From DATEDA01 sp963789885 (GTDB lineage Bacteria; Pseudomonadota; Gammaproteobacteria; Burkholderiales; SG8-39): a DNA stretch of 64,000 nt. The position numbers and the translations under genes are program-made. Shown here piece by piece: positions 43,331 through 52,240 of the stretch (the first letter of the stretch is position 1; the number at the start of each line of letters is the position of its first letter). The notes beneath the pieces are model-generated. The model did not search any database. It was not told the DNA's origin and saw nothing but the letters and a program-made list of their open reading frames with translations. The stretch lies in contig CAWBNB010000013.1 in the NCBI GenBank assembly GCA_963789885.1, forward strand, positions 62,001 through 126,000, given 5' to 3'.

Positions 43331-44419
43331 TCAGCTCAGGAATCGGTCGATCAGGCTCTTGCCATCGCGCACGAAAGGTGGCGGCACCACGCGGGCGCGT
43401 AACGCCTTGCCGCGCACCTCGACCTCGACCGTGTCCCCCACCGCGACCGCCGCGGGCACGCCGGCGAGCGCGATCGATCGGTTGAGCGTCGGCGCGAACG
43501 ACCCGCTCGTCGTCGTGCCCTCGCCATGCGCGGTGCGCACCGCCTGGTGCGCGCGCAGCACGCCCTGGTCGAGCGCGACGAGCCCGACGAGCGCGCGCGT
43601 CGGCGAGCCGAGCTCCGCGCGCCCGACGAAGTCGCGGTCGGTCTTCGTATCGACGGTCCAGGCGAGGCCCGCCTCGAGCGGGCTGGTTTCCTCGTTCATC
43701 TCCTGCCCGTAGAGCGGCATGCCGGCTTCCAGGCGCAGCGTGTCGCGGGCGCCGAGGCCGCACGGCCTGACGTCCGCGGCCGCGAGCAACCGCCAGGTGC
43801 GGACGGCGAGCGGCGCGGGCAGCATGAGCTCGAAGCCGTCCTCCCCCGTATAGCCGGTGCGCGCGACGAACCAATCGCGGAAGAACACGCCCTGGAACCG
43901 CCGCAGCCCCGCCGTCGCGGCCTCGAGACGGGGGATCGCAGCGCAGGCGAGCGCGCGCGCGGCGGGCCCCTGCACCGCGATCAGCGCGAGATCGGGCCGC
44001 TGAATGACGTCGACGTCGAACGGGCGGTGCGTCGCGACTTCGCGGAGCCAGACGAGGTCCTTTTCGGCCGTGCCGGCGTTGACGACCAGACGATAGGCAT
44101 CGTCGGCGACGAAGTACGCGATCAGGTCGTCGACCACCCCGCCGCGCTCGTTCAGCATGCACGAGTAGAGCGCGCGCCCCGGCGCGTCGAGCTTCGCGAC
44201 GTCGTTGGCGAGCGCGTGGCGGAGGAAGTCGCGCGCGCCGGCGCCAAGAATCTCGACGACGCGCATGTGCGACACGTCGAACATGCCGGCCGCGCGCCGG
44301 ACCGCGTGGTGCTCCTCGATCTGCGAGCCGTAGTGGAGCGGCATCTCCCAGCCGGCGAAATCGACGAGCTTCGCGCCCGCTTCGCGGTGGACGGTGTTCA
44401 GCACGGTCTTCTCGGCCAA
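43331..44419 (-). CDS. gcvT: Aminomethyltransferase, T-protein
   Basis: A 362-residue folate-dependent enzyme. LVDFAGWEMPLHYGSQIEEH is the N-terminal family signature, and MFDVSHM, LDQGVLRAHQAV-like segments and TTSGSFAPTLNRSIALAGVP follow. The TTG at 44419 gives AEKTVLNTVHREAG, the length expected from relatives, with GGAG seven bases upstream; upstream frame extends into the riboswitch. It transfers the aminomethyl group to tetrahydrofolate, releasing ammonia. Confidence 0.95.
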   Translation of the reverse strand: MAEKTVLNTVHREAGAKLVDFAGWEMPLHYGSQIEEHHAVRRAAGMFDVSHMRVVEILGAGARDFLRHALANDVAKLDAPGRALYSCMLNERGGVVDDLIAYFVADDAYRLVVNAGTAEKDLVWLREVATHRPFDVDVIQRPDLALIAVQGPAARALACAAIPRLEAATAGLRRFQGVFFRDWFVARTGYTGEDGFELMLPAPLAVRTWRLLAAADVRPCGLGARDTLRLEAGMPLYGQEMNEETSPLEAGLAWTVDTKTDRDFVGRAELGSPTRALVGLVALDQGVLRAHQAVRTAHGEGTTTSGSFAPTLNRSIALAGVPAAVAVGDTVEVEVRGKALRARVVPPPFVRDGKSLIDRFLS

Positions 44420-44440
44420 GCGCGGCTCCGGAAACGAACG

Positions 44441-44469
44441 AGGGCGAAGCGATGCGCTCGCTTCGCCCT
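44441..44469 (-). terminator. Hairpin between glycine riboswitch and gcvT
   Basis: AGGGCGAAGCGA (44441-44452) and TCGCTTCGCCCT (44458-44469) form a perfect 12-bp stem with a five-base loop, adjoining the riboswitch's 3' end and 22 bases before the gcvT start. It is a probable expression platform: a Rho-independent-like stop or an alternative to a final riboswitch stem. The run after it on the minus strand (TCGTTCGTTTCC) is only modestly T-rich. Confidence 0.55.
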
Positions 44470-44680
44470 CTCTGTCCTCGGTACCTGAGAGATTACGGGA
44501 CGCGCACCTGCGCGGCACCGCGTGCCCCTTCGGTGGCCCGGTGCCCGGGTTGTCGGCCCGAGCCCGGACGCTCTCCAGAGCGGCCCGCCTGCGATGGTGT
44601 TCAGCCTGAGCGGTTCACGGGCGTTTGCGCCTTCGGCGGCACCGGACGCGTTCACGCGCCCGGCGCACTCTCCCATCGCG
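44463..44680 (-). promoter_or_regulatory. Tandem glycine riboswitch
   Basis: The minus strand carries two glycine aptamers in series. Aptamer 1: GGGAGAGTGCGC, GCCGAAGGCGCAAACGCC, then CCGCTCAGGCTGAACACC. Aptamer 2: TCTGGAGAGCG, CCACCGAAGGGGCACGCGG, and CTCTCAGGTACCGAGGACAG. The order of conserved GGAGAG, CCGAAGG-GCA and CTCAGG elements fits the two-aptamer class, with a short linker around 44585. It leads gcvT, so glycine should turn on the cleavage operon. Exact ends are estimates. Confidence 0.9.
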
Positions 44681-44824
44681 GCGATCGGCCGGATTGCGGT
44701 GGCTAGCTTAGCACCGCACGCAGCCCGTCGCTTCGATCCGCATGTGCCCGCTGCCCGCGCGCTGCCGCGGCGCTCCCGCGCCGTTGGATCAGAATTCCGA
44801 TTCGACGGCGACCTGGAGGACAGC

Positions 44825-45544
44825 ATGAGCGGCGGATTCGAAGGCAGGGTGGCACTGGTTGCGGGCGGCACGGGCGGACTCGGGCGCGCGGTGAGCCTCG
44901 CGTTCCTGGCGGCGGGCGCGACCGTGGTCGCGACGTACCGGAAGCAGGAAGAGCTCGACGTCTTGCGGAGCGCCGCGGGCGCAAATGCCGCGCGAGTCTC
45001 GGGTCACGCCGTCGACGTCACGGACGAAGCCGCAGTGCGCCAGCTCGTCGCGGGGATTGTCGCGGAGCACGGGCGGCTGGACGCGCTGGTGAACGCCGTC
45101 GGCGGCTACGCCGGTGGCGTGAAGCTGTGGGAGGCGGACACCAAGGTCTTCGATCAGATGCTCGCGCTCAACCTGCGCTCCGGCTACGCGCTCGCACGCG
45201 CCGCGGTGCCGGCGATGCTGAAGGAGGGACGGGGCGCGATCGTGAACATCGCCGCGAAGGCGGCGTTCGATCATCCGGCCGGGGCGGCCGCGTACGCCGC
45301 CTCGAAGGCCGCGGCCGTGGCCATGCTCGATTCGCTCGCTGCGGAGGTGAAGGGCACGGGGCTGCGAGTCAACTCGATCCTCCCCAGCATCATCGACACC
45401 GAGCCGAACCGCAAGGCGATGCCCGGCGCCGACTTCGCGAAGTGGCCGAAGCCGGAGGAGATCGCGCGGGTGATCCTCTTCCTGTGCAGCGAGGACGGCC
45501 GCGTCGTCCACGGCGCGGCCGTTCCGGTCTACGGGGACAGCTAG
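44825..45544 (+). CDS. Short-chain dehydrogenase/reductase
   Basis: A 239-residue Rossmann enzyme with the cofactor loop AGGTGGLGRAV, DVTD, NAVGGYAGG, and the catalytic Tyr/Lys in AYAASKAAAVAML preceded by a catalytic-region VNIAAKAAF in place of the usual Ser-containing strand end. The missing Ser in the SDR triad (NIAAKAA) deserves a check. GGAGG precedes the ATG. Substrate unknown. Confidence 0.88.
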   Translation: MSGGFEGRVALVAGGTGGLGRAVSLAFLAAGATVVATYRKQEELDVLRSAAGANAARVSGHAVDVTDEAAVRQLVAGIVAEHGRLDALVNAVGGYAGGVKLWEADTKVFDQMLALNLRSGYALARAAVPAMLKEGRGAIVNIAAKAAFDHPAGAAAYAASKAAAVAMLDSLAAEVKGTGLRVNSILPSIIDTEPNRKAMPGADFAKWPKPEEIARVILFLCSEDGRVVHGAAVPVYGDS

Positions 45545-45629
45545 CGCAGACGCTTGCTGGAGCGGCCGCAGACCCGCCCCGCCGGGGACGCGATGACGCC
45601 GTGTGTGATGCGCCTCGCTCGACCCACGG

Positions 45630-46781
45630 TCAGTCGAAGCTCACGATCTCGACCCAGTTCGAGCCCTTGCCGGTGAGGTATTTCTGGAGGAAACGGAGCG
45701 CGCCGGTCGCCTGGTCGACTGCATACGCCGAGATCGTTTCCGACTTCTCGCCGCTCGCGATCAGGAACCTGCCCTTCGGATCGATCCTGAAACCGCGCGG
45801 CTGCTTCTCGGTCGGCGTGCTCCCGATATAAGTGAGCTTGCCGGTGGCGCCGTCGACGCTGAACGCGCCGATCGTGCTGCTGGTCCGCTCGGCCGCGTAG
45901 AGAAACTTGCCGTTCGGCGTCAGGTGAAGGTCGGAGGCCCAGATGTCGTTGTCGGTGTTGCGCGGCGGCGCTCCCGGTACGCCGACCGCTCCGCGCGGTG
46001 CGCCGGGCATGAGCTTCGTGTCGGGCGGCAGTGCCGAAGCCGAGCTCACCTCGGTCAGGAAGCCGGTCTTCGGATCGAGCGAGAGCGTCGTGACGGTCGC
46101 GACCAGCTCGTTCAGGAGGTACACGAACCGGTTGTCGGACGAGACGATGATGTGGCGCGGCCCCGTCATCGGCTTCATCTGCACGACCGCGGGGGTGTTC
46201 GACGTGAGGCGCCCGGTGCCCGGATCGAGGACGAACTGGAAGATCTGATCGGTGCCGAGATGCGGCACGTACACGAACCGGTTCGTGTTGTCCGTGATGA
46301 TCGAGTGGGCGTTCCGGCCGGTCGGAATCACCTGCAGGGCGTCGCCCGACACGCGCCCGTCGGGGCCGACCGCGTTGACGGTGACGAGGCCGGCGCCGTA
46401 AGACGCGCCGAAGAGATAGCGGCCCGTCCGGTCGAGCGCGATGTACGGAAAGCTCTCCACGAGCGGCGCGGTCGACAGCGGCTTGAGGGCGCCGGTGGCG
46501 GAGTCGATCGCATAGGTATGCACCGTGAAGGGCTTGGACCGCGACGCTGCATAGAGCAGCTTGCGGTCGGGGCTCACGGTCATCGGCATGACGACGTTCG
46601 CCGCCTTGGCGCGGCCGGCGGCCTGCAGCTCGCCCGAATCGAGCAGCCGGTAGACGCCGATGTCGCCGTCCTCGGCGTTCGATACGTAGACGAAAGTTGC
46701 GGCCATTGCCGGCCCGCCGCCGGCGATCGACATCGCTGCTGACACGATGACCCCCTTGGTCCAGTTTGCGAACGGTTTCAT
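45630..46781 (-). CDS. Exported lactonase-like beta-propeller protein
   Basis: A 383-residue protein. A signal peptide ends near GGGPAMAA. The rest has repeated propeller words (YAASRSKPFTVHTYAIDS, LDRTGRYLFGASYGAG, DPKGRFLIASGEKSETI) typical of the 6-phosphogluconolactonase-like lactonase family, which folds as a seven-blade propeller. As it is exported, sugar-phosphate lactones are unlikely substrates. It is divergent from the amidohydrolase gene at 46922. Confidence 0.85.
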   Translation of the reverse strand: MKPFANWTKGVIVSAAMSIAGGGPAMAATFVYVSNAEDGDIGVYRLLDSGELQAAGRAKAANVVMPMTVSPDRKLLYAASRSKPFTVHTYAIDSATGALKPLSTAPLVESFPYIALDRTGRYLFGASYGAGLVTVNAVGPDGRVSGDALQVIPTGRNAHSIITDNTNRFVYVPHLGTDQIFQFVLDPGTGRLTSNTPAVVQMKPMTGPRHIIVSSDNRFVYLLNELVATVTTLSLDPKTGFLTEVSSASALPPDTKLMPGAPRGAVGVPGAPPRNTDNDIWASDLHLTPNGKFLYAAERTSSTIGAFSVDGATGKLTYIGSTPTEKQPRGFRIDPKGRFLIASGEKSETISAYAVDQATGALRFLQKYLTGKGSNWVEIVSFD

Positions 46782-46921
46782 GGTTTCTCTCCCTTTGTGC
46801 GTTGCGCCCGGGCCGCGCTCCGGCCCGCCCCGGCCCGTCCGGGAGGCGGGAGGATAAGCCCGGCGGCCCGGCCGCGTCGGGCGCCGACCCGGATCTGCGG
46901 CGTTCGGTAGACTCGTCGCCC

Positions 46922-48598
46922 ATGACCTACGACCTCCTCATCACGAACGGCACGCTGGTCGACGGAACCGGCGCGCCGGCGCGCCACACGGACGTCGCGA
47001 TCGCGGACGGAAAGATCGCGGCGATCGGCGAGGTACCGACGAGCTCCGCCCGCCGCGTCATCGACGCGACCGACCTGGTCGTCGCCCCCGGCTTCATCGA
47101 CCCGCACACGCACTACGACGCGCAGATCTGCTGGGACGGGGCGCTGACGCCCTCCTCCTGGCACGGCGTGACGTCGGTGGTGATGGGCAACTGCGGCGTC
47201 GGCATCGCGCCCTGCCGCCCGGAGACGCGCGAGATCGCGATGCGCGATCTCGTGAACGTCGAGGCGATCCCGTTCGAGGTGCTCGCCGCCGGCATCACCT
47301 GGGACTGGGAGAGCTTCCCCGAGTACATGGCCGCCGCGGCCCGGCGGCGGCCCGCGCTTAACCTCGCGTTCCTCGCGCCGCTCACGCCGTTCCGCCACTA
47401 CGTCATGGGCGAGGAGTCGATGGCGCGCGCCGCCAGCGCCGAAGAAACGGCCGAGATCAAGGCGCTGCTCGGCGAGGCGATGGACGCCGGCGCATTCGGC
47501 TTCTCGAGCACGCTCCTCAACCAGCATCTCGGCTACCAGGGCCGCCCGCTCGCGTGCCGCAACGCGAGCCGCGAGGAGCTCAAGGCCTACTGCAACGCGC
47601 TGAAAGAGCGCGGCAAGGGCGCGATCGAGATCGCGATGACCCGCCAGATCGCGGTGCTCGAGGACCCCGAGGTGGAGCTCCTCGGCTACATGCTCGACGA
47701 GAGCGCGCGCCCGATCACCTTCATCGCGATGTTCGATCGCGACGACCTGCCCGAAGCGCTCCGCACCACCCTGCGCAAGGTCGCGCCGATGATCGCGCGC
47801 GGCGCGCGGCCGCAGACCTCGCCGCTGCCGCTCACGCGCGAGATCAGCATGCGCAGCCCCTTCTCTTTCGCCGCCTTCCCGTCGTGGAAGCGCGTGTTCG
47901 AGGACAAGTCGAAGGAAGCGCAGGCCGCGGTCTATCGCGATCCCGCCTTCCGCAACCAGTTCCGCGAGGAGCTGAAGCGCCCGGCCGCGTTCGGCAACTG
48001 GGCGCGGATCACGGTGCACGAAGTCCGCAACCCGACGCTGAAGCACCTCGAGGGCAAGACGGTCGCCGAGATCGCCGCGGCCGAGGGCAAGGACGGCGTC
48101 GACGCGTTCCTCGACCTCACGCTGGCGGACGATCTCGACAACGAGTTCACCATGGCGTCGTTCAATACGCGCGTCGACCGGATGACCGAGCTCCTGAACG
48201 ATCGCAGCGTGCTCCTCGGGCTCGGCGACGGCGGTGCGCACCTCGACATGCTGTGCGACGCCGGCTATCCGACCTACGTGCTCGGGACCTGGGTGCGGGA
48301 GCGAAAGGCGATCACGCTCGAGGAAGGCGTGCGGCGCATGACGTCCGACCCGGCGGACTTCTTCGGCATCAAGGATCGCGGCCGCCTGCAGCCGGGACTC
48401 GCCGCCGACGTCGCGATCTTCGATCCCGCCAGCGTCGGGTCGGCCGGCCGGCCGGAGCGCCGCTACGACCTTCCCGGCGGCGCGAAGCGCATGGTGATGC
48501 GCTCGCAAGGCGTCGAGCTCACGCTCGTCAACGGCGAAGTCACCTGGGAGCGCGGCGCGCTCACCGGCGCCGCCGCGGGACGCGTCCTGCGCTCCTGA
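46922..48598 (+). CDS. Amidohydrolase of the D-aminoacylase/dihydroorotase-like family
   Basis: A 558-residue amidohydrolase. N-terminal beta region, then DPHTHYDAQ with the metal histidines His62 and His64, MGNCGVGIAPC, and in the last third LGDGGAHLDMLCDAGYPTYVL with an acidic catalytic region. It is longer than the relative at 37162 and only distantly similar. The ATG at 46922 lacks a good ribosome binding site but fits family length. Its substrate may be an N-acyl-D-amino acid or hydantoin-like compound. Confidence 0.85.
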   Translation: MTYDLLITNGTLVDGTGAPARHTDVAIADGKIAAIGEVPTSSARRVIDATDLVVAPGFIDPHTHYDAQICWDGALTPSSWHGVTSVVMGNCGVGIAPCRPETREIAMRDLVNVEAIPFEVLAAGITWDWESFPEYMAAAARRRPALNLAFLAPLTPFRHYVMGEESMARAASAEETAEIKALLGEAMDAGAFGFSSTLLNQHLGYQGRPLACRNASREELKAYCNALKERGKGAIEIAMTRQIAVLEDPEVELLGYMLDESARPITFIAMFDRDDLPEALRTTLRKVAPMIARGARPQTSPLPLTREISMRSPFSFAAFPSWKRVFEDKSKEAQAAVYRDPAFRNQFREELKRPAAFGNWARITVHEVRNPTLKHLEGKTVAEIAAAEGKDGVDAFLDLTLADDLDNEFTMASFNTRVDRMTELLNDRSVLLGLGDGGAHLDMLCDAGYPTYVLGTWVRERKAITLEEGVRRMTSDPADFFGIKDRGRLQPGLAADVAIFDPASVGSAGRPERRYDLPGGAKRMVMRSQGVELTLVNGEVTWERGALTGAAAGRVLRS

Positions 48599-48738
48599 GC
48601 ACCTGAGCGCGCGCCGCCTGATCCGCCGTCACCGGCTCTCCCTTGCCCGCAGTCCGTAGACGTTGGTAGCGCGGGCGCGCCGACCGCAGCGTCCGCCGAT
48701 CTGCCAGAATCGCCGCGGTCACGAACGAGGAGAAGACG

Positions 48739-49752
48739 ATGCGCGTCTTCCAGATCCAGGACGACTGGGGCATGGACCACCTGCAGCTCGCGACCCGCCC
48801 CGACCCGAAGCCCGGCCGCGGCCAGGTGCTGCTGCGGATGAGGGCCGCCGCGCTCAACTACCGCGACCTCGTGGTGCCGCTGCGTGGCTACGGCTCGTTC
48901 ACCGGCGAGCTGCCGCTCGTTGTGGGCTCCGACGGCGTGGGCGAGGTCGTCGAGGTGGGTACCGGCGTGACGCGGGTGAAGGTCGGCGATCGCGTCTGCC
49001 CGTGCTTCAAGCAGGCCTGGATCGCCGGCAGCCCGGATCTCGAACGGCTGACAAGGACGCTCGGCGGCCCGATCGACGGCACGATGGCCGACTTGATGTG
49101 CCTCCCGGAGGGCGGCGTCGTCGCGGCGCCGGCGCACCTGAGCAACGAGGAGGCGGCCACGCTGCCGTGTGCCGCGCTCACGGCGTGGAGCGCCCTGGTG
49201 ACCTACGACGAGCTCGGTCCCGGCTCACGCGTGCTCGTGCAGGGCACCGGCGGGGTCGCACTCTTCGCGCTGCAGTTCGCGAAGCTTCTCGGCGCGCACG
49301 TGACCGTGATTTCGTCGAGCGACGAGAAGATCGTGCGGGCGAAGGCGATGGGCGCGGACGCGGCGATCAACTACCGGACGACGCCGGAGTGGGCGAAAGC
49401 CACGCGGGCGATTACCGGCGGGCGCGGGTACGATCACATCGTCGAACTGGGCGGGGAGAAGACGCTGCCGCAGTCGCTACGGTGCATCCGGCCGGGCGGG
49501 ACATTGTCGATGATCGGCGTGCTGTCGGGCGGCACGCTCGCCGCGCCGCTCGGGCTGGTGGTCACGCGCCAGGTGCGGTTGCAGGGCATCACCGTCGGCC
49601 ACCGCGACGGATTCGAAGCGATGATGCGGGCAATCGACCAGCACAAGGTGAAGCCGGTCGTCGATAGGGTGTTCGCCTTCGAGCAGCTCAAGGACGCGCT
49701 CGCGCACCTGAAGAGCGGCGCGCATTTCGGGAAGATCGTGATTCGGCATTGA
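48739..49752 (+). CDS. MDR-family NAD(P)-dependent alcohol dehydrogenase (quinone-oxidoreductase-like)
   Basis: A 337-residue medium-chain dehydrogenase. The catalytic domain has ALNYRDLVVPLRGYGSFTGE and VGSDGVGEVVEVG, followed by GSRVLVQGTGGVALFALQFA as the cofactor loop and IVELGGEKTLPQSLRCIRPG. The two catalytic-zinc ligands of true alcohol dehydrogenases are not obvious, so a zinc-independent quinone-reductase-like mechanism is possible. GAGGAG precedes the ATG. Confidence 0.88.
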   Translation: MRVFQIQDDWGMDHLQLATRPDPKPGRGQVLLRMRAAALNYRDLVVPLRGYGSFTGELPLVVGSDGVGEVVEVGTGVTRVKVGDRVCPCFKQAWIAGSPDLERLTRTLGGPIDGTMADLMCLPEGGVVAAPAHLSNEEAATLPCAALTAWSALVTYDELGPGSRVLVQGTGGVALFALQFAKLLGAHVTVISSSDEKIVRAKAMGADAAINYRTTPEWAKATRAITGGRGYDHIVELGGEKTLPQSLRCIRPGGTLSMIGVLSGGTLAAPLGLVVTRQVRLQGITVGHRDGFEAMMRAIDQHKVKPVVDRVFAFEQLKDALAHLKSGAHFGKIVIRH

Positions 49753-50113
49753 GCCGGGACATGGACGGACAAGCGAAGGGACCCTGGACCGCGTCGCGGA
49801 ACGTCTTCGGTGGTGATCAACGCAGTGAATGCGCCCTGTCACCCTCGCGCTCGATCAGCGCGTCCCTTCTCCCTGTCACATCCGACCCTTTGCTGACCTG
49901 ACTCACACTAGAAATACCCACCTTATGTTCGGTAGTGAACAGAGCCCCGGGCGCAAGCGGCGGAGGATGCGTTAGGGCTAAAGCGCCCGTTAGTCCAAGG
50001 TCGCGCGAAACTTGCCGACGAGCGCCGGCCCAGACGGCATATCGGTTGTGTCGGCCGGATAGCACGAGCATCCGCTCGGCGCTTAATTCACAGTGGTATT
50101 GGAGGTACTTTCC
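49753..50113. other. Intergenic stretch of different composition
   Basis: A 360-base region with visibly more A and T than its surroundings (for example ACACTAGAAATACCCACCTT). I found no gene on either strand that I can support. It leads the small membrane protein gene at 50114, whose GGAGG is at 50101-50105, and presumably holds that gene's promoter. Confidence 0.5.
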
Positions 50114-50461
50114 ATGAAACGAGAAACTTCAGAGAAGCTCAAGTATGGAGTTTGGGGCCTCATATCCGGGGCAGCGGTCGCGATGATCGTCGGCTTTGGC
50201 TGGGGTGGCTGGGTAACCGGGGGCGCCGTCAAGGGGAAGACCGACGATGCACTATTGGCGAGCCGGGCCTCGATCTGTGTCGCCCAATTCATGAACGCAC
50301 CGAACCACGATCGCGAGCTCATAGCATTCAAGGCGGTCGATTCGTGGAAGAGAGGTGAACTCATCGGAAAAGGGGGCTGGGACAAGATGCCCGGGCAGGG
50401 AGAGGCGAGCGGTGCCGTGGCTGACGCTTGCGCCAGGGGAATCGAGCTCGCCGCAAAATGA
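50114..50461 (+). CDS. Small conserved membrane protein with one helix
   Basis: A 115-residue protein starting at an ATG with GGAGG eight bases upstream. One helix (GLISGAAVAMIVGFGWGGWV) is followed by a soluble helical part with two cysteines (SICVAQFM and ADACARG) that could form a disulfide, and the motif GGWDKMPGQ. I have seen similar short proteins in betaproteobacteria but they have no assigned role. Codon use has more A/T endings than its neighbours. A strong terminator follows. Confidence 0.75.
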   Translation: MKRETSEKLKYGVWGLISGAAVAMIVGFGWGGWVTGGAVKGKTDDALLASRASICVAQFMNAPNHDRELIAFKAVDSWKRGELIGKGGWDKMPGQGEASGAVADACARGIELAAK

Positions 50462-50547
50462 ACCGGCTCTGCGACTCGATCCATCTTCCGTGCGAGACGG
50501 AAACTGGATGACGTAGAGTAACCCGCTAGTTCCGGCTGCAAGATGCG

Positions 50548-50574
50548 CGGGCCGCCCATTGGGTGGCCCGTTTT
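50548..50574 (+). terminator. Rho-independent terminator
   Basis: CGGGCCGCCC and GGGTGGCCCG form a 10-bp stem with one G-U pair around the loop ATT, followed directly by TTTT (50571-50574). It lies 87 bases after the small membrane protein gene on the same strand and is the best intrinsic terminator in the window. Confidence 0.85.
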
Positions 50575-50621
50575 GCTGGACGGGAAGCAAAATGCTGGCG
50601 CGCCCGTCAGTCAGTCGCCGC

Positions 50622-51593
50622 TCAGCCCCGCCCGTGTGGCTCCTCGAAATCCACCACCGGCCCCCGCGGCACGATCCCGCTCGGATTCACCCGCAGGTGG
50701 CTCTCGTAGTAGTGCCGCTTGATGTGCTCGAAATCGACCGTCGCCGCGACGCCGGGAAGCTGGTAAAGATCCCGCGTGTACGCCCACAAGTTCGGATAGT
50801 CGATGAGCCGCCGCACGTTGCACTTGAAGTGGCCGTGATAGACGGGATCGAACCGCACCAGCGTCGTGAATAGCCGCCAGTCGGCTTCTGTCACGCGATC
50901 GCCGCAGACATACCGCCGCCTCGCCAGCCGCGACTCGAGCCAGTCGAGCGTCTCGAACAGCGGGCCGATCGTCTCGTCGTACGCAGCCTGCGACGTCGCG
51001 AACCCGCACCGGTACACGCCGTTGTTCACTGTCTCGTAGACGCGCTTGTTCACGACTTCGATCTCGTCGCGAAGCGCCGCCGGATAGTAGTCGCCGGGCG
51101 CCGCGCCGACGCCGTCGAACGCCGAGTTCAACATCCGGATGATCTCGGACGACTCGTTATTCATGATCGTCCCGCGCGCCTTGTCCCACAGCGCCGGCAC
51201 CGTGACCCGCCCTGAGTACTGCGGGCTCGCCTTTGCGTAGACCTCGTACAGAAACCGCGCGTCGTTCACGGTGTCCGGAATCACGCCCGGCGCGGGATCG
51301 AACGTCCACCCGTTCTCGCGGCTGAGCCAGTGCACGACCGACATGCCGATCGCGCCCTCGAGCCCCTTCAGCTTGCGGAAGATGATCGTGCGGTGCGCCC
51401 ACGGGCACGCGAGCGACACGTACAGATGGTAGCGGCCGCGCTCGGCGCGGAACCCGCCCGCCCCCGTCGGGCCGGGCGCGCCGTCGGGCGTCACCCAGCT
51501 CCGGAACTGCGATTCGCGCCGCACGAACCGGCCGCCGGTTGCGGCCGTGTCGTGCCACTGGTCGTGCCAAACGCCGTCGACGAGCACACCCAT
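50622..51593 (-). CDS. yqjG: Glutathionyl-hydroquinone reductase (Xi-class glutathione transferase)
   Basis: A 323-residue enzyme. The Xi-class signature CPWAHR has the active-site Cys63; VIPDTVNDARFLYEVY, VPALWDKARGTIMNNESSEI and the C-terminal helical domain with CGDRVTEADWRLFTTL are typical of the family. It removes glutathione from glutathionyl-hydroquinones, a detoxification step for quinones and halogenated aromatics. It is convergent with the small membrane protein region and divergent from the pyrophosphatase-like gene. Confidence 0.93.
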   Translation of the reverse strand: MGVLVDGVWHDQWHDTAATGGRFVRRESQFRSWVTPDGAPGPTGAGGFRAERGRYHLYVSLACPWAHRTIIFRKLKGLEGAIGMSVVHWLSRENGWTFDPAPGVIPDTVNDARFLYEVYAKASPQYSGRVTVPALWDKARGTIMNNESSEIIRMLNSAFDGVGAAPGDYYPAALRDEIEVVNKRVYETVNNGVYRCGFATSQAAYDETIGPLFETLDWLESRLARRRYVCGDRVTEADWRLFTTLVRFDPVYHGHFKCNVRRLIDYPNLWAYTRDLYQLPGVAATVDFEHIKRHYYESHLRVNPSGIVPRGPVVDFEEPHGRG

Positions 51594-51686
51594 GCAGCGA
51601 CTGTATCATCGACGGGGCTGGCAACCCGCATCGCCAATAGCCCGCACGACGCGACGCTCGCGCCGTAACGGCCAGAGGTACACCAC

Positions 51687-52190
51687 TTGGACCGAGGTCG
51701 AATTCCAGAGCTCGATGCATCGGGGGCGACGCCCACCGTCGAGGTCGTCATCGAGGTCCCGCGCGGCAGCTTCCTCAAACGCGGATCGACCGGGCACATC
51801 GACTTTATCTCGCCCCTCCCGTGCCCCTTCAATTACGGCTCGGTGCCCGCGTTCGTGGGCCTCGAGGGCGATCTGCTCGACGCGGTGGTGCTCGGACCGC
51901 GCCTGCCGTTCGGAACCCGCGTCAGGGTGACCGCCTGGGGCGCGGTGATGCTGACCGACCGCGGCATGACCGACGACAAGCTGATCTGCAGCGACCGGCC
52001 GGTAAGTGCGAAGGAACGCCGGGCGGTGCTGCGCTTCTTCCACCTCTACGCAAAGTGCAAGGGACTGCTCAACCTGCTGCGCCGCCGCCCGGGCCGCAAC
52101 GCCTGCGACGGCTGGCTGGAGCCGACGCAGGCGATCGCTCGCGCCCGTCCGCGCGACGCGACGTGGCGCGGACCGCCGGTTCCGTTCTGA
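51687..52190 (+). CDS. Inorganic pyrophosphatase-like protein
   Basis: A 167-residue protein of the soluble inorganic pyrophosphatase fold: VVIEVPRGSFLKRGSTGHID, PCPFNYGSVPAFVG and EGDLLDAVVLGPRLPFGT. The usual metal signature D-x-D-x-x-D reads GDLLD here, so one of the acidic ligands appears altered and activity is uncertain. The TTG at 51687, with AGAGG upstream, is the first start that preserves the N-terminus. The C-terminal HLYAKCKGLLNLLRRRPG is basic. Confidence 0.75.
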   Translation: MDRGRIPELDASGATPTVEVVIEVPRGSFLKRGSTGHIDFISPLPCPFNYGSVPAFVGLEGDLLDAVVLGPRLPFGTRVRVTAWGAVMLTDRGMTDDKLICSDRPVSAKERRAVLRFFHLYAKCKGLLNLLRRRPGRNACDGWLEPTQAIARARPRDATWRGPPVPF

Positions 52191-52240
52191 CCCGCTGTAT
52201 GATTGCCGCGCTTTAAGAAGAACGGGGAGAGGAGGCAGTC

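Noticed and set aside
49945..50015. Possible integron attC-like site (GTTAGGG...CGTTAG)
   Set aside because: The half-sites do not satisfy the attC consensus on both arms and there is no integrase or cassette array near.
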